Shown one piece after another: positions 34,702 through 46,915 of a DNA stretch of 64,000 nucleotides. This DNA is from Podocnemis expansa (lineage: Eukaryota > Chordata > Testudines > Podocnemididae): positions 44,332,187-44,396,186 of the forward strand of contig ML681989.1 in NCBI GenBank assembly GCA_007922195.1. The letters run 5' to 3'. Under the pieces are notes generated by a model, which did not search any database, was not told where the DNA came from, and saw only the letters and a list, made by a program, of their open reading frames with translations. The number at the start of each line of letters is the position of its first letter. Within the stretch, counting starts at the first letter, position 1. The translations under genes and the position numbers were made by a program.

Positions 34702-37385
34702 GTGTGAATGAAACAAATTATGTTTACAGAAGCAATAATATCCAAAATGATGGTCTCTGTTTACTGAACATGAAGGGGATACTGACTAGAGCCAGGTAAC
34801 ATTTTTTGGACAATTTTAAAAAATGCAGATAAGGTCAAAAGAAATATTTTACAAGCTGATGTTGAATTCACTGAATTGTTTCCAATGGTGGAGAACCAAA
34901 AATGTTTTGTACTGATGTTTTTGAAATGAAACATTTTGATAATGTTTATTTCAAATGATAATTTGGAATTTTATCTCACTTATATTTTTTACAGGGGAAG
35001 CATCATTCAAAATGAAACTAAGTGTTTCATTCAACTCTAAACAACTACTTTTGTGTGTGTGTATATTTATAAACAATTTTAGTTTTGCCAGAGAACTGAA
35101 TAATCAGTTATTCACACAGTTCTATTACCTAGTCCCAAACTGAAAGGAAGAGACATAAGTATCATAAATATCCACATTCTTTTTGTATTTTATTGTACTG
35201 TTGGGACACTATCTTGCATTTGAGTGGCTTCACGTCCATCAGGCTCACCAAGGGAAATCTGAGCCAATTTAACCGTGTTTTCTTGTAGGGTTTGCAGTGG
35301 AGCTCCCAGCAGTGAAGCTCTTCAAATATCTGTTGCATTTGCTCCCTATCATGCTGACTCAATATGTTTCAGCCATTGTCCTCTGGAGATGATCATGATG
35401 CCAGTGATATTGACACAGAGAAACAGCTGTGCTTCCTGTTACAGTGGGCAAAATCTTGGCCACACTGAAGCCAATGGCAAAATTCCTACTGACTTCAACA
35501 TCCAGCGTAAATATAAGCATGCGTATGAATGTAAGAATATGAAGACATGGATGCAGGGCCAGTCAGTCATAAAGTAGCCCTTACTATTTTGTAGTGAGTT
35601 GTAAATTTTAAAATTTAAAAAATAAATCTTAGGTCACCTGAAAGAACTATGCACAACAATATTAATGCTATTTTAATAATGTCAATAAATATTATTATTT
35701 TAATAATTTCAATAATATTTAATAACTTTTAAAAGTATTTACATAAAAGCCAAAAGTCCCCCAAACAAACAAAACAACCTTGAGCCTCATAAAGAAACCA
35801 CAAACCTTGTAAGTGATTTTCTTTCAATCTACGCAATAACAATTTGTCAATGACCATATGTTGCAGCTCAATACAATCTCAAAAAGCAGCCAACTCCAGC
35901 TCAGATACAAACTATCATGACAGAACTGAAGACAAACATTTTTATGCAGATCTTTGAGCTGTTACAGTATTTCACATCTGCATTTACTAAGGAGACATTT
36001 ATGGATCTTTAAGATGATACATTGTGACAAAATGTACCAATAAGCCATTTCTAGGGGACAGATTCTGTCATTTTCAGGAGCACTTTGGGTAATGGGACAT
36101 CTGTGCATAAGGGCAGAATTTTACATGGTATATTAGCCTTCTTTCTGTCTCTAAGTCAGATGTGTGTCTGCATTTTGCTACATAAACCATATATGACCCG
36201 TAACTTACTTTGGATTATTAAAATACTGAAATGACCTCCTAGAAATGTCTTTACTTGACTTAGCTGTAAACACTATTCCATGAATAATCAATATCTGATA
36301 AACTTGAGAGTGCTTACAGCTTCACATTACTCAAAATATTCTTAGACTTTTTCTTAGACATGAAAGGTTACATGCTACCAGTTGAAAACAGAACAAAGAT
36401 CTCCTAAATATTGTCCATGACTCCCAATCAAAAGTTAGATTCTGACTCAATTATGTTAAAAGCTCACAATATAAGTAATTCCAGTGACCCCACTGACTGG
36501 GATTTATACACTTATGACTCAGTAGGACTACCTTTAGCAGAAGACTTAAAATGGTTCAGTAAAGTCTCCCTTTCTCCTTCTTCAGCATACAGTGAAATGA
36601 TGCTTAATAAACAAAGCATACAAAATATACAGATTTCAAACAGCATTTATTCTGAAAGATAATTTGAGAGAATGAGTCCAGTATTTTGAGAGCAAAAATC
36701 ACAAGTTTCTGTAAATTAGGCACAGGGAATGTTATTCACCTAACCCTTTTGCAAGTTTGACACCACTGAAACTCCTTTGACTTCACTAGAGTTATCCCTG
36801 ATTTATAATATTGTTAGCTGAGAGAATCAGGCCTACAGCATGGACATGAAGTCAGAATTTGGCATGTCCAGTAAGATCATGCAAAGCTTTACCTGTATGC
36901 TTAACTTAAGCATGTGAGAAAAAAACTGAGCTTAGTAAGGGTTCAAATAAAACACAGTCATAAGTCTCTGTTGACTCAGAATTTTGATGAATATATCTAT
37001 ATATATATATTTAGACCAGAGTAAATACTGGCACACATATTACTGGAAGCACAGTAAATTATAAATAACTATCTTACCTGTTGCATTTAGTTACTGATAA
37101 AAATAGCATGCCTAATTTTTTACATATTTATTTTCTATGGGTATATATTATCTTAAAAAAGAAATGCTCTGAAAACAAACGACCTCCCACCAAATCTAAA
37201 AAAATAAATTCAATGCTAGCAACTTGACAATCTCGTCTCACCAATTTAGAATGTGGATGGGAGAAAAAAAGTTTGATCCCCCCCCATTCAATATCAAGCA
37301 TCTCCAGAGAATATTACAATCAACTGTGAAAATTAGAAATAAAAATCTGAGAAATACTTTTAGGGTATCTTTCAATAAGGTCAAT
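34702..37385. other. Intronic sequence, nothing recognised
   Basis: AT-rich, with a short (TA)n run near 36995-37010. No repeats or genes are recognised. Confidence 0.5.
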
Positions 37386-37439
37386 GGCTATGTCAACATC
37401 TAAAACCTTAGTTTGGACTTCCTTAGTTTGAACTAAGTA

Positions 37440-39900
37440 CCAGCTAGTCCTCACTTAGTGACCTACTCGTTTAGTGACCCCTCGGAGTTATGACCAGCTC
37501 TCTGACGAATTGGTATTATGGCAATGTACGAGAACTCGCATCAAGTCTCTCAGATTCATCTCGTTCCCGCAGTCAGAACTAGCGTTTTTCGTCTATGTAT
37601 TTTTACTTTATTGTGCACCCCAAAGTACAAGATGCCGGCGAAAAGGAAGAGCATGACTTCACCCGGAGAAAGCGCCAAGAAACAAAGGAAGGCTATCGAT
37701 CTTGAGACAAAAATGATGATAATAAACGAATATGAAGCTGGTAAGAAAGTTAAAGCGATAGCACGTGACTTGGAGCTGGCACATTCAACTGTATCAACGA
37801 TCTTGAAGGGTAAAGATCGAGTGAAAGAAGCAGTGAAATCATCAAAAGGCTATAAAGCCATAATAACTAGGCAGCAGAAAGGCCTCATTCACAAAATGGA
37901 AAAATTACTGGCGATATGGTTTGACAACCAGATACAAAAAAGAATGCCAATGAGCCTTTTAATAATGCAAGCAAAGGCATGCAGTATCTTTGAAACGTTG
38001 AAAGCACGTGAAAACGAAGAGTCAACGGAAACATTTACGGCAAGTCATGGATGGTTTCAACGTTTTCGTCGGAGATTCAGCCTTCATAATCGAAGTATCA
38101 GTGGTAAGGCGGCAAGTGTGGACATAGAAGCATCAGAAAGATTTGTGGATGAATTTGACGAAATGATCGAGAAAGGCGGGTATCGTCCGGAACAGATCTT
38201 TAATGCAGACGAAACTGGACTATTTTGGAAAAAATACCCAAAAGATCCTACATACACAAAGAGGCTAAAGCAATGCCCGGTTTCAAGGCTTTTAAGGACA
38301 GGGTCACGTTGTTGTTGGGAGGAAATGTTGCTGGATTTCAGTTAAAACCTTTTCTCATCTATCGTTCTGCAAACCCACGTGCACTGAAGCAGGTTAGTAA
38401 GCACACGCTGCCCGTTTCCTATCGTTCAAATAACAAAGCATGGATGATGCAATCTTTATTTGAGGACTGGTTCATGAACTGCTTCATACCCTCGGTCAAG
38501 CATTACTGTCTGGAAAACAGTGTTCCCTTTAAAATTATACTCCTACTTGATAATGCCCCAGGCCACCCCCAGCATCTTGATGATCTACACCCTGATGTAA
38601 AGGTCATGTATCTGCCTAAAAACACAACTGCTGTGTTACAACCAGTGGACCAGGGGGCTATCTCTATGTTTAAAGTGCTATATTTGCGTGCAACGTTTTC
38701 CAAAGCGGTAGCAGCAACAGAAAATGGTGAAGTAACCCTGCGCGATTTTTGGACATCATATAATATTTTACACTGCATAAAGAACATTGAATCAGCTTGG
38801 GCGGGAGTGACAGAGAAGTGCATGCAAGGCATATGGAAAAAATGCCTGAAACGTTTTGTAAATAATTTCGAAGGGTTTGAGAAAGACGAACATATTGATG
38901 TCATAAATAAAAAAATTGTGGAACTTGCTAATGTGCTTAATTTAGATGTTGAAGTGGAAGATATTGAAGAATTAGTGGAATACGTCGAGGGAGAGCTAAC
39001 TAACAAAGATTTAATAGAGTTGGAAGTGCAGCAGCACTTGAAAGAGGAGGAAGAAGAAGAAGAGGAAAGAGTGGAAGAAGTACAAAAGAAGTTCACTGTA
39101 AAGGGGTTAGCTGATGTGTTCTCCAAAGTGAATGCAGAGATGTTGGAACTAGAGAGTATGGACCCGAATGTTGAATGGTTCACGAAAGTGGAACGACAAA
39201 TGAATGAAATTTTACGATGCTATCGTGAAATTTATGAAGAAAAAAAGAAAATTACAACGCAGACCACACTAACGAGATACTTCTCTAAAGTTCCATCCAG
39301 GACCCCTACCCCTACCCCTTACAAGTCCTACCATTTCCTTGCCATCATCTCCCTTACCAGGGCCTTCTACAGCTCCTGATAACCTTGCTGATCTCTCCGA
39401 CGATGACATTGATGACCCCCCTGCTGCTGAACCACACTTTGAAGGATTTGATGAGTAAAAATGTCAATGTAATCTGAATGTTTATTTTCATATTTCTTTG
39501 GTACATCATTTTTATAATTTTCGCTGATTGCATTTTTATGTTCTGTAATACAGTATGTAAGGAGTTATGCCAATAAAACAAAGTTATCACGATGGAGTTT
39601 ATTTTAGGCCTTTTCTTTACAGTATTATTCAGAATATTAAAAATGATTACCTGTATTTACAGTACACTATGCAAACTAAGTTCAGTACATTAGAGCTTAA
39701 AACATTTAAAATATATATTAAAAATGTTATAAATGATGTAAAGGTGACATTAAAACTATCTACAGATGGTTGAAAAACCCACTACCAGTAAAGTACATTA
39801 TGCCTGAAATACCTGTAAGGGCTGCTCCTCGTTTAGCGACCAATTCGTTTATCAACCGGGTTTCAGGAACGGAACCCGGTCACTAAGTGAGGACTACCTG
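37440..39900 (+). mobile_element. Tigger-like (pogo/Tc1-mariner) DNA transposon, near intact
   Basis: The terminal inverted repeats CAGCTAGTCCTCACTTAGTG (from 37441) and the complement of CAGGTAGTCCTCACTTAGTG (right) differ at one base, with one extra C at the left. TA target duplications lie at 37438-37439 and 39901-39902. GTTTAGTGACC / CGTTTAGCGACC subterminal words are also shared. The length, 2461 bp, and single long transposase gene fit Tigger1-type elements. Low divergence of the ends suggests a young insertion. Confidence 0.93.
37632..39458 (+). pseudogene. Tigger transposase (TIGD1-like), two single-base frameshifts
   Basis: The frame starts at ATG 37632 (MPAKRKSMTSPGESAKKQRK). It has an N-terminal CENP-B-like helix-turn-helix (KVKAIARDLELAHSTVSTIL), a second CENP-B-type DNA-binding domain (SHGWFQRFRRRFSLHNRS), and the catalytic domain with NADETGLFW, LLDNAPGHP and PVDQGAI, which supply the three acidic residues. 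An acidic stretch of Glu near 39045-39075 and a C-terminal KFTVKGLADVFSKV region follow. The frame breaks once in the A-run at 38230-38235 and again at CCCCTTACAAG near 39320. Otherwise it is open for about 608 codons to the TAA at 39456-39458. An upstream in-frame ATG at 37518 is probably not used. The reading frame on the opposite strand at 38503-39183 is a shadow. Confidence 0.92.
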
Positions 39901-40693
39901 TAGTTCGAACTAAGCACAGTTTTTTAGCTCAAACTAATTTTTAGTTCAAACTAACTGTATTTTTTACTTCAAACTAACTTTTCAGTTTGGAATAAAAAAA
40001 AAACACAGTTCAAACTAAAAACTACACTTACTTTGAACTAGCCATTAGTTCAAACTTATTTAGCTTGAACTAGCACGACTACATTGTGCAAGTTTGAACT
40101 AAATTTCAAAAATAAGCTCTAACTAAGCAGTGGAGACAACGTTCAAGAGTAATTTTGTAGTGTAGACATAGCCAATAAGTCCAAGACAATATAGTATAGG
40201 CTAATGTCATGCCATATTCATGCACTCTAAAAGATTATTCTGAATTATTTGCTTTGTCTGTATGAATATGCGTAAATGAAGACAGTTACAGATTTGATTT
40301 TCTACTTGCATTTTCTGAATTGAAATGGTTTTTCATCATTTACTGGACTGAACTTTTATCTCCTCCATTTTACTCTTGTACAAGTAGTAATTTCATTGAC
40401 CAACCAGGAAAAAGAACTAGAGTGAATAGAAACTTGGGCATATAACAAAAAAGCACAACTATTCCCAGTTTGTTAATATGAATTGAAAATACGACATGGA
40501 CAAAGAAGATTCTGTATTCCTGCTAACACACTTCAGACATCACTGGGTAAGTGACAAAAAGCTATGTTAGTCTAAAGTCCTCGTAGTCATGATTGCAGCT
40601 TCCAAATTACATTGCTTATAGTGAAAAAATTCATCTTTTTCCAAACCTCCATTTATCCAGCTAAATTCCGTGTCCTCTATTCCATTTATTAAA

Positions 40694-41113
40694 GAGCACG
40701 TCTACACAGACAGGTTTATTTCAAAACCAGTCCTTTTGAAAGGACTGATTTCTAAATAAAACCCTTATTTCGAAAGGGCTCCTTTCAAAATAGTGAAAAC
40801 CGCGGGATCGCAACGGCCATTATTTCAAAACGGATATTTCGAAATAACGTCAATCGGACCGCTGTTTTGAACAGTTGTTTCGAAACAACGGTGTTGTTTC
40901 GAAACAACTGGTCTAAAGGCGTTATTTCAAAATATCCGTTTTGAAATAACGGCCGTTTCGAGGGGGGGGGTTTACTTTTTCGAAAGGACGATCCTTATTT
41001 TGAAAGGACGGACCTCGTCCTTTCGAAATATGGAAACATCATGTAGACCAAGTTTTTTTAATTTCGAAATAACGGGTGTTATTTCAAAACAAAAGAGCCA
41101 TGTAGACATGCCC
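40694..41113. mobile_element. Harbinger-type MITE (TTTCGAAATAA family)
   Basis: The ends GAGCACGTCTACAC and GTGTAGACATGCCC-like (complement GGGCATGTCTACAT) enclose dense TTTCGAAATAA and GTTGTTTCGAAACAAC words and a G-run. A matching TSD was not found. Confidence 0.7.
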
Positions 41114-41889
41114 TTCGTCAAACAGGGTTCTAATCTGGGTTATTCTGAGTACTTTTTAACTTCATTTAGGACTAGAACAAAGAACTCCCATTATAAATGA
41201 TCAGGACTGAATTAAATGGAAATCTGGATTATTGACTTGCAATTTATGAACTTTATTCTTTTCTGCATCAAACCCCTGCCACATTTATTTTAGCCAATTC
41301 AGCATCCCTCAGGACTGAAAATGTACCTAACTCACATAACCTGATACAAAGTCCAAAAACCATTTTAATAGATGCCCTCTGCAAGCAGAAATTTGTATTG
41401 ACAAAGTATATGAGATTTCTCATATATTACTTTTTTGCAAAAAGCAAGACACAGTCAACAAAGTCTGATTTACTTTAAAAAAGGTCAGTAACAGTCTACA
41501 TAAAGTTTGCATACATGGAGCAAATTAAAGATACACCTTTGACTCTGAAATTTCTTATCTATTTTTAGTTAATCTTAGGTATTTGTTCATGCAGCATTAA
41601 TGGAAATATCAACTGAAAAATACTGGCACCCGAAATTGACTCAAGATTCCCTGTGGTATAAAGACCTGATGTTGCAATATTAAAGACAATGGGATTTTTG
41701 CCATTATATTTAATGGAAGAAGAATCAGATCTTACCTAAAGACAGTAATTTAGGTAATCCATGCAAGCATGTTCTTAAATCCCATCTTAATTTGACAATG
41801 TGTGTCAGTGCTTTGCTGACCTGGGCATAACTGGATAAGGTCAGATATTTAAAAACTGTTCTTAATTTCTACATGTGCAAAATTGCACC

Positions 41890-43160
41890 AGTAATTATTC
41901 CACCACCTTCTTAGATAACCCATTCTAGTGATTCACTACAATCCCAGTGAAAAAGTTTTTCCTAACAGCCAACCTAGGTCTTCCCTACTGCAACCCGAGA
42001 CCATTGCTCCTTGTTCTGTTATCTGTCACCACTGAGAACAGCCAAGCTCCATCCTCCTTGGAATCCTCTTTCAGATAGCTGAAGGCTGCCATCAAATTCC
42101 CCCTCACTCTTCTTTTCTGCAGACTAAACAGGCATAGTTCCCTTCTCTCATCTCAAAAGTCATGTGCTCTAGCCCTATAACCATTTTTGGTTTTTGTTGC
42201 TCCTCTGCTGGACTCCTTTTGATTTCTCCATAATCTTATCTGTAGTGGGGGCTCCAAAACTGGGCAGAGTCATCCAAGTGAGGCCTCAAGAGAGCTGAAT
42301 AAAGGAGAATAATCACTACCTTGATCTGCTAGCTATGCTCTTACTAATGTAACCCAATATGTCATTAATCTTTTTCAGAACAAGGGCAGATTGTTCACTC
42401 CTCTCCAGCTTCTTGGCCACTGTAAGCCTCAGGTCCTCTTCTGCAGAACTGCTGCCTAGCCAGTCAGTGTCAGTATGTAGCAGTACAAGTGATTTTGTGT
42501 ATCCTAAACTGAAGACTCTCCACTTGTCCTTGTTGAACTTGATTAGAATTTTCTTGATCCAGTTCTCCAATTTGTCTAGATCACTCTATTCCAGAGGTGG
42601 CCAAACTTATGGAACTCGAGAGCCACACAAGTTGATCATTAAACCTTTGAGAGCCACACTGAGGCATATAGCTATATACTTTTACCTACTCCAAAATTAC
42701 TAAGTTCAAAATTCATTGCACACTTTAATTTTATCACAAAAAGGGACAAACATTGGTCTTACTAACATCAGAGTCTAATAATTACTTAAGGTTACCATGA
42801 AAATTAGCTCTATACAGTAAATACTTAGCTCAATGTAGATGACTGCAGGCTAGTGGCGAGTTTTTTTAAAATCCCGACCATGCTGCACTTCTCCCCGCCA
42901 TCCCCGACCATGCTGCACTTCCCCCCACTGTCCCGACCCCCGCCTGAACTCCTAGGTTGGGGCTGCTTTCCTAAATTGATTTGTTGACATTCTTCCAGGA
43001 TCCATAATTTTTCATTCAAGAGCCGCATGTGGTTCCCAAGCTGCAGTTTGGCCATGCCTGCTCTATCTTATCCTTATCCTTGAAGAGTCCAGAGTATCTA
43101 TCACTCCCTGTAGTTTAATGTCATTTGCAAAACTTGCTATCTTACTTATTCAGAGAACCC
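41890..43160 (-). mobile_element. CR1 LINE 3' region, minus orientation, with nested hAT MITE
   Basis: The 3' untranslated region (AGTGAAAAAGTTTTTCCTAAC, CCTTGTTCTGTTATCTG) and the reverse-transcriptase C-terminus (DKWRVFSLGYTKS ... VLKKINDILGYISKSI, 42316-42570) are recognisable. CR1 resumes after the MITE at 43061 (ATCTATCACTCCCTGTAG). Confidence 0.82.
42592..43060. mobile_element. hAT-type MITE inside CR1
   Basis: The ends CAGAGGTGGCCAAACTTATG and the complement of CAGGCATGGCCAAACTGCAG are flanked by CTCTATTC (42584-42591) and CTCTATCT (43061-43068). The GAGCCGCATGTGG segment near the right end is shared with the repeats at 3424 and 62264. Confidence 0.84.
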
Positions 43161-43677
43161 AGCTGATAAGATGAAATCAGTATAAGAAAGTGGGGATATT
43201 TTTAATGTTGAAATGGCTGAGGTATGGATTTGTAGTAGCAAAAGCAACCAAGGCATAAGGAAAATGTACAATGGCATAATATAAACCATATCCATCCTCT
43301 TCTTTTCTGCACATTATTTTACATTTCACCCTTCTGTTAGTGCTTTTCCTGCTAAAATTGCATTGTTCTGCATGTGAATTATACTGATTTATGGTTACCT
43401 ACGCTGATTTTTCCAACGTGTAGATTACACCAACATTTATCCCATCTTTGAATACGACTCTCTGAGTTAATATATTATGTTGTATTTATATTTAAATTTC
43501 TATTAACTTTCTATACAATTCAAATTATTTTAAAGGTAAAAAGCTGAGAGAAAAAGAAAAAAATCTCCATATTAATATTTGACTTCCCTATGACATTGTA
43601 TACTTTAAAAGGCTACCTATTTAAAAGAGCAAGTTAAGCAAGAGGCGTTATTACCCAGAGTATAAAAACCCACAACA

Positions 43678-43960
43678 AAGAACTTGTCTACGCTACAAAT
43701 TCTGCAGTGGCACATCCAAAGCACTGAAGCTGTGACACTGTAGCATCATAGTGTGTAGACACTAGCAAAAGAAGGGTGGGTTTTTTTTGTTTTTGTTTTC
43801 CCCTCTGTAGCTAATTCACCCCAACAAGAGGCAGAAGTTAAGTTGATGGAAAAAGTATTTTCACTGACTTTGTGGTATCTATACTGGGAATTAGGTCAGC
43901 TTAACTACATCTCTCAGAGATAGCTAGGTCAACGTAAATTTTAGGTATCGAAGAGGCCTG
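43678..43960. repeat. Possible Harbinger-type MITE relic
   Basis: It begins AGAACTTGTCTACGCTACA and contains GTGTGTAGACACTAG and CTAGGTCAACGTAAATTTTAG, words typical of the GGCTATGTCTACACTAC MITE family. The ends are too degraded to fix. Confidence 0.35.
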
Positions 43961-44697
43961 AGAGGTTTTAGCTGTGGAGTGAGAGGAAGTTAGCTCTAAT
44001 TGCATTTTGTTTAAAAGAATTATTTTAAAATGATTATTTTTTAAATTGGGCCTACATTTCTAACTATCACGTTTACATATATATGCTAATAAATGTGTCT
44101 TCGATCTAAATTTGGTATTCTTTAGTTAAAAATGTTTTTAATCAGCTATACCTTACTTCAAAGAGACAGCCCAATAAAGAAGAAACTTCACTTTGATGGA
44201 AGTTGGTATAATTGCAATTAAATTTTGAATAATCAATTCCCTGTAGTTTTCTCACGCCTTCGTATTTCTTTCATTTACTATTTCCCCTTAACCTAAAAAA
44301 AGGCAGTGTATATGTTTTTACAGCAGAAAGAATTGTAACAAGTTCCTTGTTTTTTTAAAAAGGAAACTTTAGGGACCTCTGACTTACATATACACGTGCT
44401 GAGCAGGAGTGTCTACACAACTAGGCCCAATGAAGTCAATGAAACTATTCAAAATATAAATTCTCTTCAATGTGAGCAAGGATGAGAAAATCAGGCCCCA
44501 AGTTATTTTCATTAGGAATGTCCTTATGCAACTACAGTTTGAATGATGACTGACACTCCAGATTATAGATGTGGAAAAGCAGATTTTACGCGATCTGTAC
44601 AGCTGTGTTAGATTTGTCTTGAAAACTCCTTGGGAAGTCAGCAAGGGACAGGAGAGGGGGAGGTTCAGAGCCTGGGCTCCAGCCACAGCCTATACGG

Positions 44698-45188
44698 CTG
44701 GGGTCAGCAACCCACAGCATGCATGCCAGCAGTGTCACACAAAATGATTTGGAGTGGCACGTTGATGTTGCATCCTCTGCCAAAAGTGTCACTTCTACCC
44801 CCAAAAAGCAAGTGGTGGTGCCCCAGGTACCCCATGATTCCAAGGCATGCCAGGGAAAGAAGCTGCTCAAACATGCAATGGCTTCCTTCCGTGGCATGCC
44901 TGAAAACTCCTGCCCCAGGTATGCCACAGAGAGGAGCTGCTTTGGGTCGCTCCTTTCCAGAGTGTGCTTGGGAACTCATCCTTGGGTATGCTGCATAGAG
45001 GAGTTGCTCAGGGCAGCGTATTTCTGCAGCATGCCTGGAAACACCCCTTCCCCCCAAACACTTCAGCTGTGGAAGCCACTGAATTTTCAGGCAGCAGTCA
45101 CTTTTTTCAGCAGAGGGGGCTACTGGAACTGACTGAGGTTCAGGGAGGAGGAACTGGCACAGGGGTCAGTAAAGGTTGCCAACCCCTG
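44698..45188. mobile_element. hAT-type MITE, GC-rich
   Basis: The ends CTGGGGTCAGCAACCC and the complement of CAGGGGTTGGCAACC are flanked by CTATACGG (44690-44697) and CCATACTG (45189-45196), 6 of 8 identical. Reading frames on both strands are compositional. Repeated GGCATGCC words are present inside. Confidence 0.75.
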
Positions 45189-45872
45189 CCATACTGTATA
45201 TTGCAGTACAGAGGTGGCCTTTGGCTACTGGGGGACCTAGGCAAAGGCTCATTGTGGGGGGGAGGGGCTGTAGGCCCATGCTCTCCTCCCCACAGTCCCA
45301 GCTCCCTCAACATGGACCCAGGTCCTCTGCCACTGACACCAGCCTAGCCCCCTGACTGCTGGCCCCAGCCCAATAAGCCAGCTCCTCCTGCTGCTGAGTG
45401 AGACTGACACAGCTTTTGGGGTAGGCAAAGCAAGCAGTGGGGTATCTTTCTGCTTGGGGCCCTAGGCATGCACCTGCTTTGCCTACCCCGAAAGCCGCCT
45501 CTGCTGCAGTTATCTAGCCCTGCAGCCTGAGCTCCCAGAAGCCCATGTCAGCTGACCCAGGCTTTGATACTCAGTGCCATCAATTTTTTTTAATCAGAGT
45601 ACAGATGTACTCAAAGACAAAAGACACATTGGTGATGCTGCCTAATGAAATATTGGAGACAATTACTTGAAGTCTATGGCACTTTTCAGGATCAAACACA
45701 AATGTAATTTGTATGTTCAACACAAAGATACATAAGTTTGCCTTCTACTCAAAACACATCAGAAGAGGAGAGAACTTACTCAAAAAAATCTGCAGTTTAA
45801 AAGGTTAGTTTTGCAGCAGCATCATCCTTTATCATTGCAGGAAAAATGCTGCTGTTGTGTATGTGTGCCAAG

Positions 45873-46410
45873 CAATGTTCCCTGTAAGCTGCGCTGGCGC
45901 ACTGCAGCGCAGCCCGCCGCAGCTGCCAGCGCACTGCCAGCAGCCAGAGTCCCTCAAAAGAGCTCCTGTGGAGCAGGGAGTTTTGAAAACTGAACATGAA
46001 AAAATCTGAGCATGCTCCGTAGAGCTTCTCTGGCCCAGGAGTTAGGGCTGGGCCCTCCCGCTCCAGAGTCCAGCCCCAAGGTAAGTTTGTGGGGGCTGGG
46101 GGGGGGCCGCCGGGAGTGGGGGGGGATGAGCGAGAGCAGGGGGGCGTGCTGCCAGGAGTGGGGGGGTGATGCCAGGAGCAGGGGGGGTGAGTGGGAGCGG
46201 GTGGGGGGCTAGCAGGAGCGGGGGGGGGCAAGTGGGAGCAGGGGGGTGATGCTGGGACCGGGCACGGGGTGGGCTAGCGGGCGCAAGGGGGGTGATGCCG
46301 GGAGCAGGGGGGCATGCTGCTAGGAGGGGGGGCTGGGTCCCGTGGGGGGGGGAGCGCAGCGAGCAACAGGAGTTGCTCAGCTGCCCTCTCCCCTTAGAGG
46401 GAACATTGGA
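45873..46410. mobile_element. MITE with GC-rich minisatellite core
   Basis: The inverted ends CAATGTTCCCTGTAAG and the complement of CCAATGTTCCCTCTAAG are flanked by TGCCAAG (45866-45872 and 46412-46418). The core 46090-46370 is a degenerate array of GGGAGCAGGGGGG-like units with GATGC and GCTAGC interruptions. The antisense proline-rich reading frames are compositional. Confidence 0.72.
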
Positions 46411-46666
46411 CTGCCAAGAGTCTTTATAAATGACCACACAGTGTTTAAGCCGTTAGATATGAGAATGCAACCAATGCTTTTTGTTGGCTCTCTAAGGCAG
46501 CTGACAGGAAAACAGCTCTCTAAAAAATGCACAAGGTGGTGTCAGCAGTGGCACTTCTGGCAACAGTTAACAAGACCACTTCACTATTCTGTCTGTGACA
46601 CAAGGGCTCCATATTGATCCCATATGGGTGGATATAAACCCTACAAAGCAAATACCACTTCATAAT

Positions 46667-46904
46667 AAAACAAACAAGGAATCCTGAGGCACTTTTAAAG
46701 ACTAACAAATTTATTTATCAAATGGGCTTTCTTGGGTAGGATCACACTTCATCAGCTGCATCCCTTGGCCACTTCATGTGTCTGATGAAGTGGGATTCTA
46801 CCCATGAATGTTCAAGTGATAAATAAATTTGTTAGTCTTTAAAAGTGCTACAGGACTCCTTGTTTGTTTTGCTGAACCAGACTAACAGGGCTACCTCTCT
46901 GGAA
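46667..46904. mobile_element. Foldback ribozyme-like element with two core motifs
   Basis: Arms start ACAAACAAGGAATCCTGAGG and mirror at 46845-46870. CACTTCATAAT (46656-46666) and CACTTCATAGT (46905-46915) flank it, 10 of 11 identical. The core CTGATGA appears on both strands: minus at 46728-46755 (CTGATGAAGTGTGATCC ... GAAAGC) and plus at 46782-46808 (CTGATGAAGTGGGATTC ... CCCATGAAT). Confidence 0.82.
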
Positions 46905-46915
46905 CACTTCATAGT

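Larger units (their letters stand above)
37386..40173. mobile_element. Harbinger-type MITE split by a Tigger insertion
   Basis: The ends GGCTATGTCAACATC and GTGTAGACATAGCC are flanked by the 3-bp TSD AAT (37383-37385 and 40174-40176). The arms consist of TTAGTTTGAACTAA-like words. Without the Tigger element and its TA duplication the MITE would be about 325 bp. Confidence 0.85.

Noticed and set aside
38503..39183. 226-codon minus-strand frame, serine/threonine-rich
   Set aside because: It is the antisense shadow of the Tigger transposase, created by its Glu-rich stretch.
45797..46437. Proline-rich minus-strand frames (144 and 131 codons)
   Set aside because: They are a compositional product of the G-rich minisatellite core in a MITE.
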